Positions 1-8,674 of a stretch of 38,374 bases of DNA are shown piece by piece. The notes beneath the pieces were generated by a model. The model ran no database searches and was not told the origin of the DNA. It saw only the letters and a program-made list of their open reading frames with translations. Location of the stretch: NCBI RefSeq assembly GCF_014647135.1, contig NZ_BMOP01000014.1:1-38374 (forward strand), in the 5' to 3' direction. Each line of letters begins with the position of its first letter. Position 1 is the stretch's first letter. The position numbers were made by a program, and so were the translations under genes. This DNA is from Shewanella xiamenensis (lineage in GTDB: Bacteria > Pseudomonadota > Gammaproteobacteria > Enterobacterales > Shewanellaceae).

Positions 1-3
1 GAA

Positions 4-111
4 CCCTTCGGGCAGCATTTGGCTGGCTTTTCTGCCGCGTTATCGTCCGTTTATGTAGAATAACTACACTGCACGGACTTTGCCTTGCATAAAAGCCAGC
101 CACATTGCTGC
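4..111. repeat. Long imperfect palindrome, probable dispersed intergenic repeat
   Basis: The outer arms are near-perfect inverted copies: positions 12-31 (GCAGCATTTGGCTGGCTTTT) against 91-111, whose complement differs only by one extra base and one or two substitutions. Inner arms at about 45-58 and 64-78 (GTCCGT and GTAG blocks) also pair, leaving an unpaired stretch between the two stems. A short CCC-TTC-GGG hairpin sits at 4-12. There is no open reading frame. The shape resembles palindromic elements I recall between genes in Shewanella and other marine gammaproteobacteria, but repetition cannot be shown from this single copy. The element may continue left of the window. Confidence 0.55.
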
Positions 112-158
112 AAAAATAACCCTGAAACGTCAACAGGCCCTAATAACTGACTATTTAA

Positions 159-189
159 AATAAAAATGCCACAGTTTGGCTGTGGCATT
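159..189 (-). terminator. Rho-independent terminator of the DUF2986 gene
   Basis: A 10-bp perfect stem (165-174 pairs with 180-189, AATGCCACAG) has a 5-nt loop. On the minus strand it is followed by a T-rich run (TTTTTATTTT). It lies about 45 bp beyond the stop codon of the small minus-strand gene. Confidence 0.8.
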
Positions 190-235
190 ACTTATTGGTC
201 TTATTAGCGCATAATTTTGTTTTCATTAAACAATA

Positions 236-439
236 TTATTGCTCAGTTGTTGCCTCTTGTGGCTCACTTGCTGCTGATTCTATTTCTGCAGTCGCAGCAA
301 GTGCTGCGATCTTGGCGCGTTCAGCCTTAGAGATATAGCCAGATTTTGCGGGTGCGCCAATGGTGGCTGGATCGACTTTATTCAGTCTAGCTTTAGCACG
401 TTTCGCAATTTTTTTGATGATCTTTTGTTTCTTGTTCAT
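236..439 (-). CDS. DUF2986 family small basic protein
   Basis: This 67-residue protein of unknown function matches the DUF2986 pattern: a lysine/arginine-rich N-terminal half (MNKKQKIIKKIAKRAKARLN) followed by the conserved YISKAERAKI segment. Its C-terminal third is rich in alanine and glutamate, so the charge runs from strongly basic to acidic. There is no signal peptide or membrane segment. The family is known mainly from Shewanella, Vibrio and relatives. It stands alone, with its own terminator downstream and a 159-bp gap upstream. The basic N-terminus would allow nucleic-acid or ribosome binding, but that is only inference from composition. Confidence 0.8.
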   Translation of the reverse strand: MNKKQKIIKKIAKRAKARLNKVDPATIGAPAKSGYISKAERAKIAALAATAEIESAASEPQEATTEQ

Positions 440-598
440 AAAGTCTCTAATGTCGTTCGCACCCGCTAAGCGCAGGAATATGAGGCCAATGGCTCAATTG
501 AGGTCGAATTCTAACTTAAATCGCGCAAACTGACCATGTTTTGCTGTATTTTGTGCCGTACTATCGGCATTTTGACTGGATAAATAGAGGGATTAATC

Positions 599-913
599 TT
601 GTTAACTGACATCACTTTTTTTGAACGCTTTGAACACGATATTTTGATGGGCAAGAAAACGATTACGTTACGTAATGAAGCCGAATCCCATGTAATACCA
701 GGGCAAATCCTCCCAGTGTCGACCTTTGAAACTCATCGTTGGTTTTGTGACATCCAAGTGTTGGAGGTAATGCCAATAACATTGTCTGGACTCACAACAC
801 TGCACGCCCAACAAGAAAATATGACCCTACCCGAACTGCACCAGGTGATTGCCGAGATTTATCCCGGCCTTGAACAGTTATATATGCTCCGTTTTAAGGT
901 GCTAACAAAATAA
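599..913 (+). CDS. yqfB: N4-acetylcytidine amidohydrolase, ASCH domain (YqfB-like)
   Basis: The 104-residue protein aligns nearly end to end with my recollection of E. coli YqfB (103 aa), sharing DITFF.RF..DIL.G.KTIT near the start and QENMTL later. YqfB hydrolyses N4-acetylcytidine to cytidine and acetate and is one of the smallest known amidohydrolases. The residues matching its catalytic set are present: K20, T23 and E73 (E. coli K21, T24, E74). The start is TTG, supported by a GAGGG ribosome-binding site at 587-591 with seven bases between. No in-frame ATG is near enough to keep the conserved N-terminus. It is monocistronic with a terminator 2 bp after the stop. It would act in the cytosol in salvage of modified nucleosides. 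Confidence 0.9.
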   Translation: MLTDITFFERFEHDILMGKKTITLRNEAESHVIPGQILPVSTFETHRWFCDIQVLEVMPITLSGLTTLHAQQENMTLPELHQVIAEIYPGLEQLYMLRFKVLTK

Positions 914-914
914 T

Positions 915-937
915 AAAGGCTGCGATGCAGCCTTTTT
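915..937. terminator. Terminator, probably bidirectional
   Basis: A 9-bp stem AAAGGCTGC/GCAGCCTTT with a GAT loop is followed by TTTTT on the plus strand, directly after the yqfB stop. On the minus strand it lies 30 bp beyond the end of the RND operon and is followed by a weaker T-rich run, so it may serve both units. Confidence 0.8.
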
Positions 938-966
938 AATGAGTGATGTCAAGCTATCCCGTCATA

Positions 967-3900
967 TCATGCTTTGGCTGTCCACGGTAAGAGTTTTTGG
1001 GCGATACGATTCGATTCGCCAAGTCGGACTGCGGCGCGGTAACGCATTCTATAGAGGAGTTGATAACACAATGGCACCAAATATAGGCTAGTTACGGTTG
1101 AGAAAGACAAGCCGCCAATAATGGCAATTGCCATCGGATAATATGGCGGGCCGCCGCCACCAATTTGGGTATCGCCCATCGCCAGTGGCACTAAACCTAG
1201 TACGGTTGTTCCTACTGTCATCAGTACCGGGCGCAAACGGGTAATACACACTTCGCGAATGGTGTCCGACAGCTTATCGAGATCGGGTGTCATTTGGTTG
1301 ATTTGATCGACCAAGACGATACCGTTATTTACCACGATGCCCATTAAAATCAGGATACCGATCATCGCCATGACCGACATAGGCGTGCCTGTGAGCAGCA
1401 ACGCCCAAAACACCCCGGTTATCGAGAAGAGGATTGAGGTAATAATGGCCGTCGGTAATAACAAGGACTCAAATAGTGCCGCCATCACGATGTAAATCAT
1501 AGCGATAGCAAGTAACATATTGATTGCCATGATACTTTGGTCTTCATCTTGGCGTTCAAAACCGCCCCGTAGCGAATAGTTATAGCCATCAGGAAAACGC
1601 ACATTCTCCATCACTTGTTTGATCTTAGTTTGGGCTTCCTCTGTGGTGAGATTATCCAAGTTCGCTCCGATAGACAGCGAAGTTTGGCGATTATAGTGCT
1701 TGATGGTATCGAATCTAGGTTGGATTTCGATACTGGCAAGGTTATCAAGTGTGTAAAGGCGTTGATCGATTCGCACTACCGGCAATTGCTTAAGCTTATC
1801 GAGGGATTTTTGCCATTCCTTCTCATAGGCCATTTCGATACGCAGTTCCCCGTTTGGATCGTGCCTAAATGAGCGCAGTGGTGTCCCTCTTAGTGCCATT
1901 GAAATGCTGGAAGCTACTTCGTTCAGTTTTAAATCCAGTCTTGCCGCCATTTGCCGATTAATACGGATAACCACTTCCTGTTGAGCACCGTTGACTTCAG
2001 AACGTACATCCACTAAGCCTTTGATCGTCGAGAGTAATGGCAACACTTGATCACTCAAATAGATAAGCTCTGAGGTGGAGCGTCCAGTGAGGGTGACGCG
2101 TACACCTGAGTTATCGTCACCCCAGCCAAACTGAGGTTTAGCGATGGAGTACTTAGGAAAGCCACTGCGAATATTCTTCTTCAGTTCATCAAGGGACATG
2201 GGCAGATCTTTTTTCAATAAGATGACCGATGAGGCTTCGTCGGGAGCATAGTAGCTATACACAGAGTCAATATGGAATTTTTCTTTATTTTTATAAAGAT
2301 ACTCCTCCATTTGACCCACCATCGCTTCGGTCACGTTGAGATTATGGCGCCCTTCAACTTGGTAGTTGATGTAAATTCGCTCTTTACTTTGACTGTCCTC
2401 TTGATCCTGCTTGACCATTGACAAGGGCAGGGCGGTAGATGCGAGAATCGCGATGGCGATCAGCCCTGAACGCCAAGGTCTGAGAAGCACCCAATTAAGA
2501 CTGCGATTGTAGAAATTTTGCAATTTACCCGCAGATTTCTCTGGTGCAATCTCAAAGTGTAACTTAGTCAACATCAATGGAATTAATGTTTTAGCAACCA
2601 AAAGTGATGCTGCCAGCGAAATACAAATCGCAATTGCCACATGCTCAAGGAAAATAGTCAGCTGAACTTTTACCCCAAAAATATTGGGTAAAAACACAAT
2701 CGCTGTAGTCATAGTACCCGCCAGTACCGCAAGACTCACCTTATCGACCCCCGTCATAACAGCGTTTTCATTGTCTTGGGCGCTGGTTTTGAGTGAGTTA
2801 CCTTGTTTTTCTTGCAGTACACTTTCGGTGACCACAACGGCGTTATCGATAAGCATACCTACAGCCAATAACAAGCCCATCATCGATAGAATATTCAAGC
2901 TGTAACCGAGCAGATACATGGCGGCTAACGTCATACCGATAGAAATTGGTACTGAGGACACCACAATTAGGGTCATCTTGAGGTTTCTTAGGAACAGATA
3001 AAGCACGACAAATGATAACAACGCACCGATCAATCCCGACAGCAGTAGATCCGATAAAGAGGATTTCACGCCTGAGGCTTGATCTTCCATAATAAACAAA
3101 CGGATACCTTGAAATTGTTGGTCTTGTTTGGCCTGCTCAATGACTTTAAGTACGCGGTCGGACACATCCACCAAATTGGCGCCGGAGGCTTTAAATACAT
3201 CTAAACCCACCGCATAGTGTTGATCTAAATGGCGTCCTTCACTACGCTCAGGCAGGGAAAATTGCACATCGGCAACATCGCCTAAGGTCAGTCCAGGGAT
3301 TAACACCAGCGCCTTAATATCCTCAAGGTTTCTAAATTCCCCCTTAGGGGAGACTTGATAAACGAGGTTACTTTCTCTCAAGGTGCCAGCACTTAACACG
3401 AAGTTTTCGCGCCCGAGACGAGCTTGTAATTCAGTCGCTGAAAAACCGCTGGCGGCGAGTCTATTTGCATTGATCCGCACTTCAATCTGCTTTTGTTCAA
3501 CCCCATAGAGACTCACCTTAGAGACGCCCTCCACCCGCTCTAATGGTCGTTTTAGCTGCTTATCGAGTAAATCGAATGCACCAGAGAGCTCGCGGTCGCT
3601 CGAAATGCGTATAGTGAGTACAGGCATATCGGCAGTGGAAAATTGGCGGATAAATACCCGCTCAACATCCTTGGGTAATAAATGCCGTACGGCATCGATT
3701 TTTTCGCGTGCTTCTAAGCTTTTTGTGGCAACGTTTTCGCCCCATTTCATATTGATTTCAATTTCAGCGCCCTCTTGGGAGGACTCTGATTCAAGTTCAT
3801 CGATACCGCCCATGGTAGCGAGCGACTCTTCGAGCACCTTAGTGATATCGCGTTCAACTTCTGCAGGAGTAGAGCCTTTGTAAGGCACTTGCACGACAAT

Positions 3901-4032
3901 CTGCGGAATATCGATACCGGGGAACATTTCGAGCGGTAATAGACGGCTAGAAGCCAGACCAAACAGCAAGATAGCAAAGAAAAACATGCTGGTGGTGACA
4001 GGGCGCTTTATCGCTAGATGGGTGAGGTTCAT
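967..4032 (-). CDS. RND-family efflux permease, second of two
   Basis: This 1021-residue inner-membrane proton/drug antiporter subunit is of the AcrB/HAE-1 type. It starts with a typical RND N-terminus (LAIKRPVTTSMFFFAILLFG, first helix). Two large periplasmic regions follow, with helix clusters around residues 330-500 and 850-1000. The AcrB aspartate pair in helix 4 (D407-D408) appears here as D396-N397 (GMLIDNAVVV), so only one acid is kept, as in some other RND branches. The start codon overlaps the stop of the upstream permease by four bases (ATGA), indicating translational coupling. Substrate is unknown. Length and sequence differ clearly from the other permease, so this is not a recent duplication and a hetero-oligomer such as MdtBC is possible. 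Confidence 0.9.
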   Translation of the reverse strand: MNLTHLAIKRPVTTSMFFFAILLFGLASSRLLPLEMFPGIDIPQIVVQVPYKGSTPAEVERDITKVLEESLATMGGIDELESESSQEGAEIEINMKWGENVATKSLEAREKIDAVRHLLPKDVERVFIRQFSTADMPVLTIRISSDRELSGAFDLLDKQLKRPLERVEGVSKVSLYGVEQKQIEVRINANRLAASGFSATELQARLGRENFVLSAGTLRESNLVYQVSPKGEFRNLEDIKALVLIPGLTLGDVADVQFSLPERSEGRHLDQHYAVGLDVFKASGANLVDVSDRVLKVIEQAKQDQQFQGIRLFIMEDQASGVKSSLSDLLLSGLIGALLSFVVLYLFLRNLKMTLIVVSSVPISIGMTLAAMYLLGYSLNILSMMGLLLAVGMLIDNAVVVTESVLQEKQGNSLKTSAQDNENAVMTGVDKVSLAVLAGTMTTAIVFLPNIFGVKVQLTIFLEHVAIAICISLAASLLVAKTLIPLMLTKLHFEIAPEKSAGKLQNFYNRSLNWVLLRPWRSGLIAIAILASTALPLSMVKQDQEDSQSKERIYINYQVEGRHNLNVTEAMVGQMEEYLYKNKEKFHIDSVYSYYAPDEASSVILLKKDLPMSLDELKKNIRSGFPKYSIAKPQFGWGDDNSGVRVTLTGRSTSELIYLSDQVLPLLSTIKGLVDVRSEVNGAQQEVVIRINRQMAARLDLKLNEVASSISMALRGTPLRSFRHDPNGELRIEMAYEKEWQKSLDKLKQLPVVRIDQRLYTLDNLASIEIQPRFDTIKHYNRQTSLSIGANLDNLTTEEAQTKIKQVMENVRFPDGYNYSLRGGFERQDEDQSIMAINMLLAIAMIYIVMAALFESLLLPTAIITSILFSITGVFWALLLTGTPMSVMAMIGILILMGIVVNNGIVLVDQINQMTPDLDKLSDTIREVCITRLRPVLMTVGTTVLGLVPLAMGDTQIGGGGPPYYPMAIAIIGGLSFSTVTSLYLVPLCYQLLYRMRYRAAVRLGESNRIAQKLLPWTAKA

Positions 4033-7000
4033 AGGCGAGCCTCCGCAGTTTCTGCCGTGTTGTCTTGCTCAGTGGCGGTATGCGTAAACTCTTTACGGTC
4101 AAACAGGGCATAGAGCACTGGGATCACAATCAAGGTTAATAACGTCGATAAGCTCAAGCCAAATATCACGGTAATCGCCATTGGTGCGCGAACTTCTGAG
4201 CCATCGCCTAGCCCTAATGCCATAGGGAGCAGACCTAGTACAGTGGTGAGCGTTGTCATCATAATCGGGCGAAGACGGGATTTCGCTGCGACTTTTATGG
4301 CTTCAAGCTTCTGCACGCCCTCAGCACGTAGTTGATTTATTCTATCCACTAATACAATGGCATTATTGACGACGATCCCCGCCAGCATGATAAGGCCAAT
4401 AAAGACCACCACGCTTAGATGGGTTTGGGTGATATAAAGACCAAGCACACTTCCAGCCAGTGCCATTGGTACAGCGAATAAAATGAGCAATGGATGCAGC
4501 AGTGACTCAAATTGGCTTGCCATCACGAGGTATACCAAGAACACAGCTAGGATCAATGCAATTTTTAGTGATTGGAATGAATGCTCCATTTCCTCATTCT
4601 GGCCACCGAAACGGGCTTGCACCGACGCTGGCAATACCTGCGTAGACAGGATTTGCTGTGCCTGGGCTACGGCATCACTTAAGTCGCCGTAGGCAAGGTT
4701 TGCCGATACCAAGGCCACCCTTTGTTGACTGATACGGTTAATCGCCGATGGGCCTAATTGCAGTGATACTTCTGCTACTGCACTAAGGGCTATGGGTTGG
4801 GAGCTGTCAGGGTTGATAATTAAGGTATCGATGTCGCTAATTTGATCCCGCTCATCCAGTTGACTCCGAACGAGAATATCAATCTTGCGATCACGAACCG
4901 TATATTGACTGGCGACAGTGCCACCAACACGTTGGGCAATGCGATTGGCAACCGTCGGGGCATCCATTCCTAATGCGGCTAAACGAGCATGATCGAAACG
5001 GATGCTCAATTCTGGCTGACCATCACGCAGGCTAGTATTTACATCGGCAAAGCGATCAGATGCTGACAACGCCTTAACAAGGTTATCGGCACTGCGTTTT
5101 AGTAAGGTTAAATCGTAGCCTGTTAGCTCAATCTCCAATGGCGTCTTAAAGCTAAAGAGTTCAGGTTGCTCGATTTTTGCCTCAAGCTCGGGGATGCGGC
5201 GCGCCGTGTCTCGTAGCACTTGCGTCACCTGATGATAGGCGTTGTGATCTCCAAGTACGACCTGTAATCTGCCCCAGTTTTCGCCGCCACGAGCGGTGTC
5301 TGAGGTCATTAACCCTCCGCTACCCGCTTGGCTGTAGGCATGTTTCACTTCTGGTCTGTCTTTAATCGACATCGCCAGTTGTTGCAAGACCCTATCGGTT
5401 TCACCCACAGCTGTGCCAGGTGGTAGCAGTATTTCAACATAGAATTCCCCTTGGTTCATCGGTGGAATTAATTCCATTCCTAAACGGGGAAGCAAGCTAA
5501 TACAGGCACCAGTGATCCCAATCGTCAGTAGTAACGTCATGATTTGCTTACGCAGCGCCAAAGCCAGTAGCTTATGGTAAATAGACTCGATACTGTGGTA
5601 CACAACATTAAAGCCATTGCTCAGCGGGCGCATCACTAAGCCAAACAACCACGAAAAGAAGCGGCCAATAATCAACACTAAGGTGAGTAAGGCACTCGGC
5701 AAGTAACTAAATAGCAACACAATCGGGAAGGAGAACACCGTCGTACTATAGTGTTTTAATTTGCCAAGTTTAGTGGTCGGTTTTTCCTTCGGCGTTTTAT
5801 TCATGAGCTCCGGCAAAGCTTTAAATCCTTCCCGTGAGGCCAGCATAGGAATCGAGGTTAAGGCAACAAGCAAGGAGGCCAAGAGCGCAAAGGTCACCGT
5901 TAAGGCTTGATCTGAAAAGAGGGCGCCAGCAATACCATCGACAAAAACTAAGGGAACAAACACCGCGAGCGTCGTCATTGTCGAGGCGAAAATCGCGCCA
6001 GCAACCTCCTTTGTGCCCGTTACCGCAGCATCCAATTTACTCATGCCTTCACTGCGACAGCGGTCGATGTTTTCGAGTACCACAATCGCGTTGTCAACCA
6101 ACAGACCTATCGCCAGCGCAATACCACCTAATGACATGATGTTTAAGCTGATATCGGCAAAGTACATCATGTTAAAGGTAGCGATCACCGAGAAGGGGAT
6201 TGAGATAGAGATAATCAGCGTCGGGATAATATTGCGCAGGAACAGATAAATCACCAGCATGGACAAAATGCTGCCTATTAACGCTGAAGAGGTCACTTCA
6301 CTGACGGCACTTTCGATAAACTCGGATTGATCGTAAATCACTTCCAGTTTGTTCTGCTGAGGATCTTTGTTGATCTTCAATAGCTCATCGCGCAATTTTT
6401 TGGCAACGGCGACCGTGTTTGCATCACCTTCCTTATAAATAGCTAGTTCTATCGATTCTTGGCTACCGATACGGGTGATATCGCTGCGCTCTTTAAAGGC
6501 ATCGGTAATCGTAGCGACTTCAAATAGACGTACTAAGGTTTGTGCGTCGCGATAGACGATCACTTGCCCTAGTTCTTCCAATGAATTGAATTGGTTAAGG
6601 GTTCGTACCAGATATTCGCGGTCGCCTTGGATCACTTTGCCCGCAGATAAGTTGATGTTTTCCTCGTTGATACGACGCTTAATGTCATCGGCATTCAAAT
6701 TGAGTTGGGATAATTTTTCCTGATTGAGCTGAATATGCACTTCCTGTTCTAAACCGCCGGATAAACGCACAGCGGCAACCCCAGAAAGAGCCTCTAGGCG
6801 GCGCTTAAGCTCTTCTTCTGCGTAGGTACGCATCTGTTTGAGCTCTGTCTCAGTGGCATTTGGTACAGACAGCGCTAGGCGCATGATAGGATCAAGGTTG
6901 GGGTTAAAGCGAAGTAGTAATGGCTTTTTAACATCGAGCGGCAGGGCGATAGTGTCGAGTTTTTCACGCACATCGAGACTTGCCATATCCATTGTGGTGC

Positions 7001-7292
7001 CCCATTCAAACTCAAGTACTACATCGGACATGCCTGAGCGAGAAATAGAGCTGATCTTACGTAAGCCTTTCACCACACCGACGGCTTCTTCAATGGGTTT
7101 TGAGACCAGTTGCTCCACTTCAACGGGCGCAGCACCGTCGTACATGGTTCGAATGGTTAAGGTGGGGTAGCTTAAATCGGGCAGGAGTTTTACCGCTAAG
7201 CGCGAAAATCCGACCATACCAAATAACATAATGGCCAGCATGAACATCCATACCGTGACTGGCCGTTTAACTGAGGTGCTAATGATTGACAT
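4029..7292 (-). CDS. RND-family efflux permease, first of two
   Basis: This 1087-residue AcrB/HAE-1-like permease has an N-terminal helix after SVKRPVTVWMFMLA and two large periplasmic loops. It carries an insertion of roughly 50-60 residues around 490-550, containing a basic loop and additional hydrophobic stretches, which explains its extra length. The helix-4 acidic pair of AcrB is D400-N401 here (GLLVDNAIVVLEN). An AGGAG ribosome-binding site precedes the start, 12 bp after the adaptor gene, so adaptor and both permeases form one operon. It pumps an unknown substrate from the membrane or periplasm into a channel. The channel must be supplied from elsewhere, for example a TolC homologue. 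Confidence 0.9.
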   Translation of the reverse strand: MSIISTSVKRPVTVWMFMLAIMLFGMVGFSRLAVKLLPDLSYPTLTIRTMYDGAAPVEVEQLVSKPIEEAVGVVKGLRKISSISRSGMSDVVLEFEWGTTMDMASLDVREKLDTIALPLDVKKPLLLRFNPNLDPIMRLALSVPNATETELKQMRTYAEEELKRRLEALSGVAAVRLSGGLEQEVHIQLNQEKLSQLNLNADDIKRRINEENINLSAGKVIQGDREYLVRTLNQFNSLEELGQVIVYRDAQTLVRLFEVATITDAFKERSDITRIGSQESIELAIYKEGDANTVAVAKKLRDELLKINKDPQQNKLEVIYDQSEFIESAVSEVTSSALIGSILSMLVIYLFLRNIIPTLIISISIPFSVIATFNMMYFADISLNIMSLGGIALAIGLLVDNAIVVLENIDRCRSEGMSKLDAAVTGTKEVAGAIFASTMTTLAVFVPLVFVDGIAGALFSDQALTVTFALLASLLVALTSIPMLASREGFKALPELMNKTPKEKPTTKLGKLKHYSTTVFSFPIVLLFSYLPSALLTLVLIIGRFFSWLFGLVMRPLSNGFNVVYHSIESIYHKLLALALRKQIMTLLLTIGITGACISLLPRLGMELIPPMNQGEFYVEILLPPGTAVGETDRVLQQLAMSIKDRPEVKHAYSQAGSGGLMTSDTARGGENWGRLQVVLGDHNAYHQVTQVLRDTARRIPELEAKIEQPELFSFKTPLEIELTGYDLTLLKRSADNLVKALSASDRFADVNTSLRDGQPELSIRFDHARLAALGMDAPTVANRIAQRVGGTVASQYTVRDRKIDILVRSQLDERDQISDIDTLIINPDSSQPIALSAVAEVSLQLGPSAINRISQQRVALVSANLAYGDLSDAVAQAQQILSTQVLPASVQARFGGQNEEMEHSFQSLKIALILAVFLVYLVMASQFESLLHPLLILFAVPMALAGSVLGLYITQTHLSVVVFIGLIMLAGIVVNNAIVLVDRINQLRAEGVQKLEAIKVAAKSRLRPIMMTTLTTVLGLLPMALGLGDGSEVRAPMAITVIFGLSLSTLLTLIVIPVLYALFDRKEFTHTATEQDNTAETAEARL

Positions 7293-7304
7293 GAAAGACT
7301 CCTA

Positions 7305-8369
7305 TCAGTTCTTCGTTGAGGCCAAATCGAGTGGGGTAATGACTTCAACTAAGGACTGGTCTTTCAAATTTTGCTGACCACGGGTAACGACGAGTTCGCC
7401 AGGCTTGATACCAGAAACAATTTCAATTAAATCACCTTCGCGGTATCCGATTTGAACTTCGCGACGGTTAGCATTGGTGCCGTCAATGACGTACAAGGCT
7501 TGCTTATTATCTTGATTGATTAAGGCGCTGTAGGGCACGGTAATCACATTTTCATGAGTGTCATATTTTAATTCGACCCGAGTGAACATCCCCGCTTTTA
7601 GGCGGGCGTCTTGATTTGGTACGGCCAAAGTGACTTTAAATGTGCCGCTTTGTGGATCCACCACAGGGCTGATACGTAGCACAGTTGCATGGATAGCATT
7701 TTTACTTTGTTGATTGCTAAATACTTGAGCCTCTTGGCCTAAGCGCAAACTGGTTAATTGCTGCTCTGGTAGATGCACAATGCCGTGCAATTCATCTTGG
7801 TTAACGATATAAAACAATTCGCCATACTCTTTAGCCATATTGCCCGCTTTTACATATCGCTTGGCAATAATGCCATCAATCGGCGAAACCACATGGCTTT
7901 CCTTCACTTGTAGTTCGGCAAGATCCCGTCTAGCAATAGCTGCTTGCAAGTTGTATTCAAGCTTGGCCATAGAGTCAGCGCTAACAAATTCTTTATTATT
8001 CATTTTCTTTAAGCGGTTTAACTCTTGCTCAATGATTTTAACTTCTGCTTCGGAACGATCTAAATCATATTGCTGACGTTTGGCATCAATAACCGCTAGT
8101 ATTTGTCCTTTTTTAACGCGGTCGCCTTCTTCCACATTAATGGCTTCGATTAGGCCAGCGATTCGACTGACAACATTCGCCTCCTGTGGGGCTTCAAGGG
8201 TGGCCGTAGTACTGTAAAAAGAAGAGACATTACCCTGAATCACGGTCGTCGTTTCAACGGGAATAGCATATTTTTCTTCTTTTTTAGCTACTTCCTCTTC
8301 ACCACAAGCCGCCAACATTGATACTAATAAAACGGGTAGGGCGAACTTAATCATTTTAGACTTTTCCAT
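7305..8369 (-). CDS. Efflux RND periplasmic adaptor (membrane fusion lipoprotein)
   Basis: The 354-residue adaptor carries a lipoprotein signal ending at a lipobox LAAC with the lipidated cysteine at residue 22, so it is anchored in a membrane and faces the periplasm. Residues about 55-100 and 160-200 form the split lipoyl/biotinyl-like domain (VVSRIAGLIEAINVEEGD; VVSPIDGIIAKR). An alpha-helical hairpin lies between, and beta-barrel and membrane-proximal domains follow to about 350. These are the HlyD/AcrA family features. It is first in the operon with two RND permeases, consistent with one adaptor serving both. The start at 8369 has only a weak ribosome-binding site. An in-frame ATG five codons downstream (8354) would also keep the signal peptide. 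Confidence 0.92.
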   Translation of the reverse strand: MEKSKMIKFALPVLLVSMLAACGEEEVAKKEEKYAIPVETTTVIQGNVSSFYSTTATLEAPQEANVVSRIAGLIEAINVEEGDRVKKGQILAVIDAKRQQYDLDRSEAEVKIIEQELNRLKKMNNKEFVSADSMAKLEYNLQAAIARRDLAELQVKESHVVSPIDGIIAKRYVKAGNMAKEYGELFYIVNQDELHGIVHLPEQQLTSLRLGQEAQVFSNQQSKNAIHATVLRISPVVDPQSGTFKVTLAVPNQDARLKAGMFTRVELKYDTHENVITVPYSALINQDNKQALYVIDGTNANRREVQIGYREGDLIEIVSGIKPGELVVTRGQQNLKDQSLVEVITPLDLASTKN

Positions 8370-8674
8370 AAGAACTGTTACCTATTGTTTGAATATAATG
8401 ATGCTAAACAGCATAAAACGTGCCACTTGTTAAGTTGCTGTTTTTACTTGTTAATTATTATTTTTGACGATTTTGCGCTAAGATGAATACGCCATATGTA
8501 GCTAAAAAGTTTAAAAAGTGATGAAAAATGCTAAATAAGTTTTCATCGTGGGGCAAGAAGCATGTCATCGGGTGAGGGGCTACTGTCTTAGTAGAACATG
8601 CTTAGAGTTAGAGTGAGATAAATGGCAATAAAAAAGCGCCCTTGAGGGCGCTTTGAATCAATAAACCGCAGTGC
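8370..8674. promoter_or_regulatory. Efflux operon upstream region with direct repeats and a palindrome
   Basis: This 305-bp stretch has no gene. It holds the gltA terminator near 8628-8654 and the presumed efflux promoter. Two exact copies of ACTTGTTAA lie at 8425-8433 and 8446-8454, 21 bp apart start to start (two helical turns). A short palindrome ATGCT-AAAC-AGCAT lies at 8401-8414, about 32 bp before the adaptor start codon and just upstream of a TATATT-like -10. No regulator gene is adjacent. The promoter and operator roles are inferred. Confidence 0.4.
8628..8654 (-). terminator. gltA terminator
   Basis: A 9-bp GC-rich stem (8633-8641 with 8646-8654, AAAGCGCCC) has a 4-nt loop and is followed on the minus strand by TTTTTT. 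It lies about 20 bp beyond the gltA stop codon. Confidence 0.92.
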
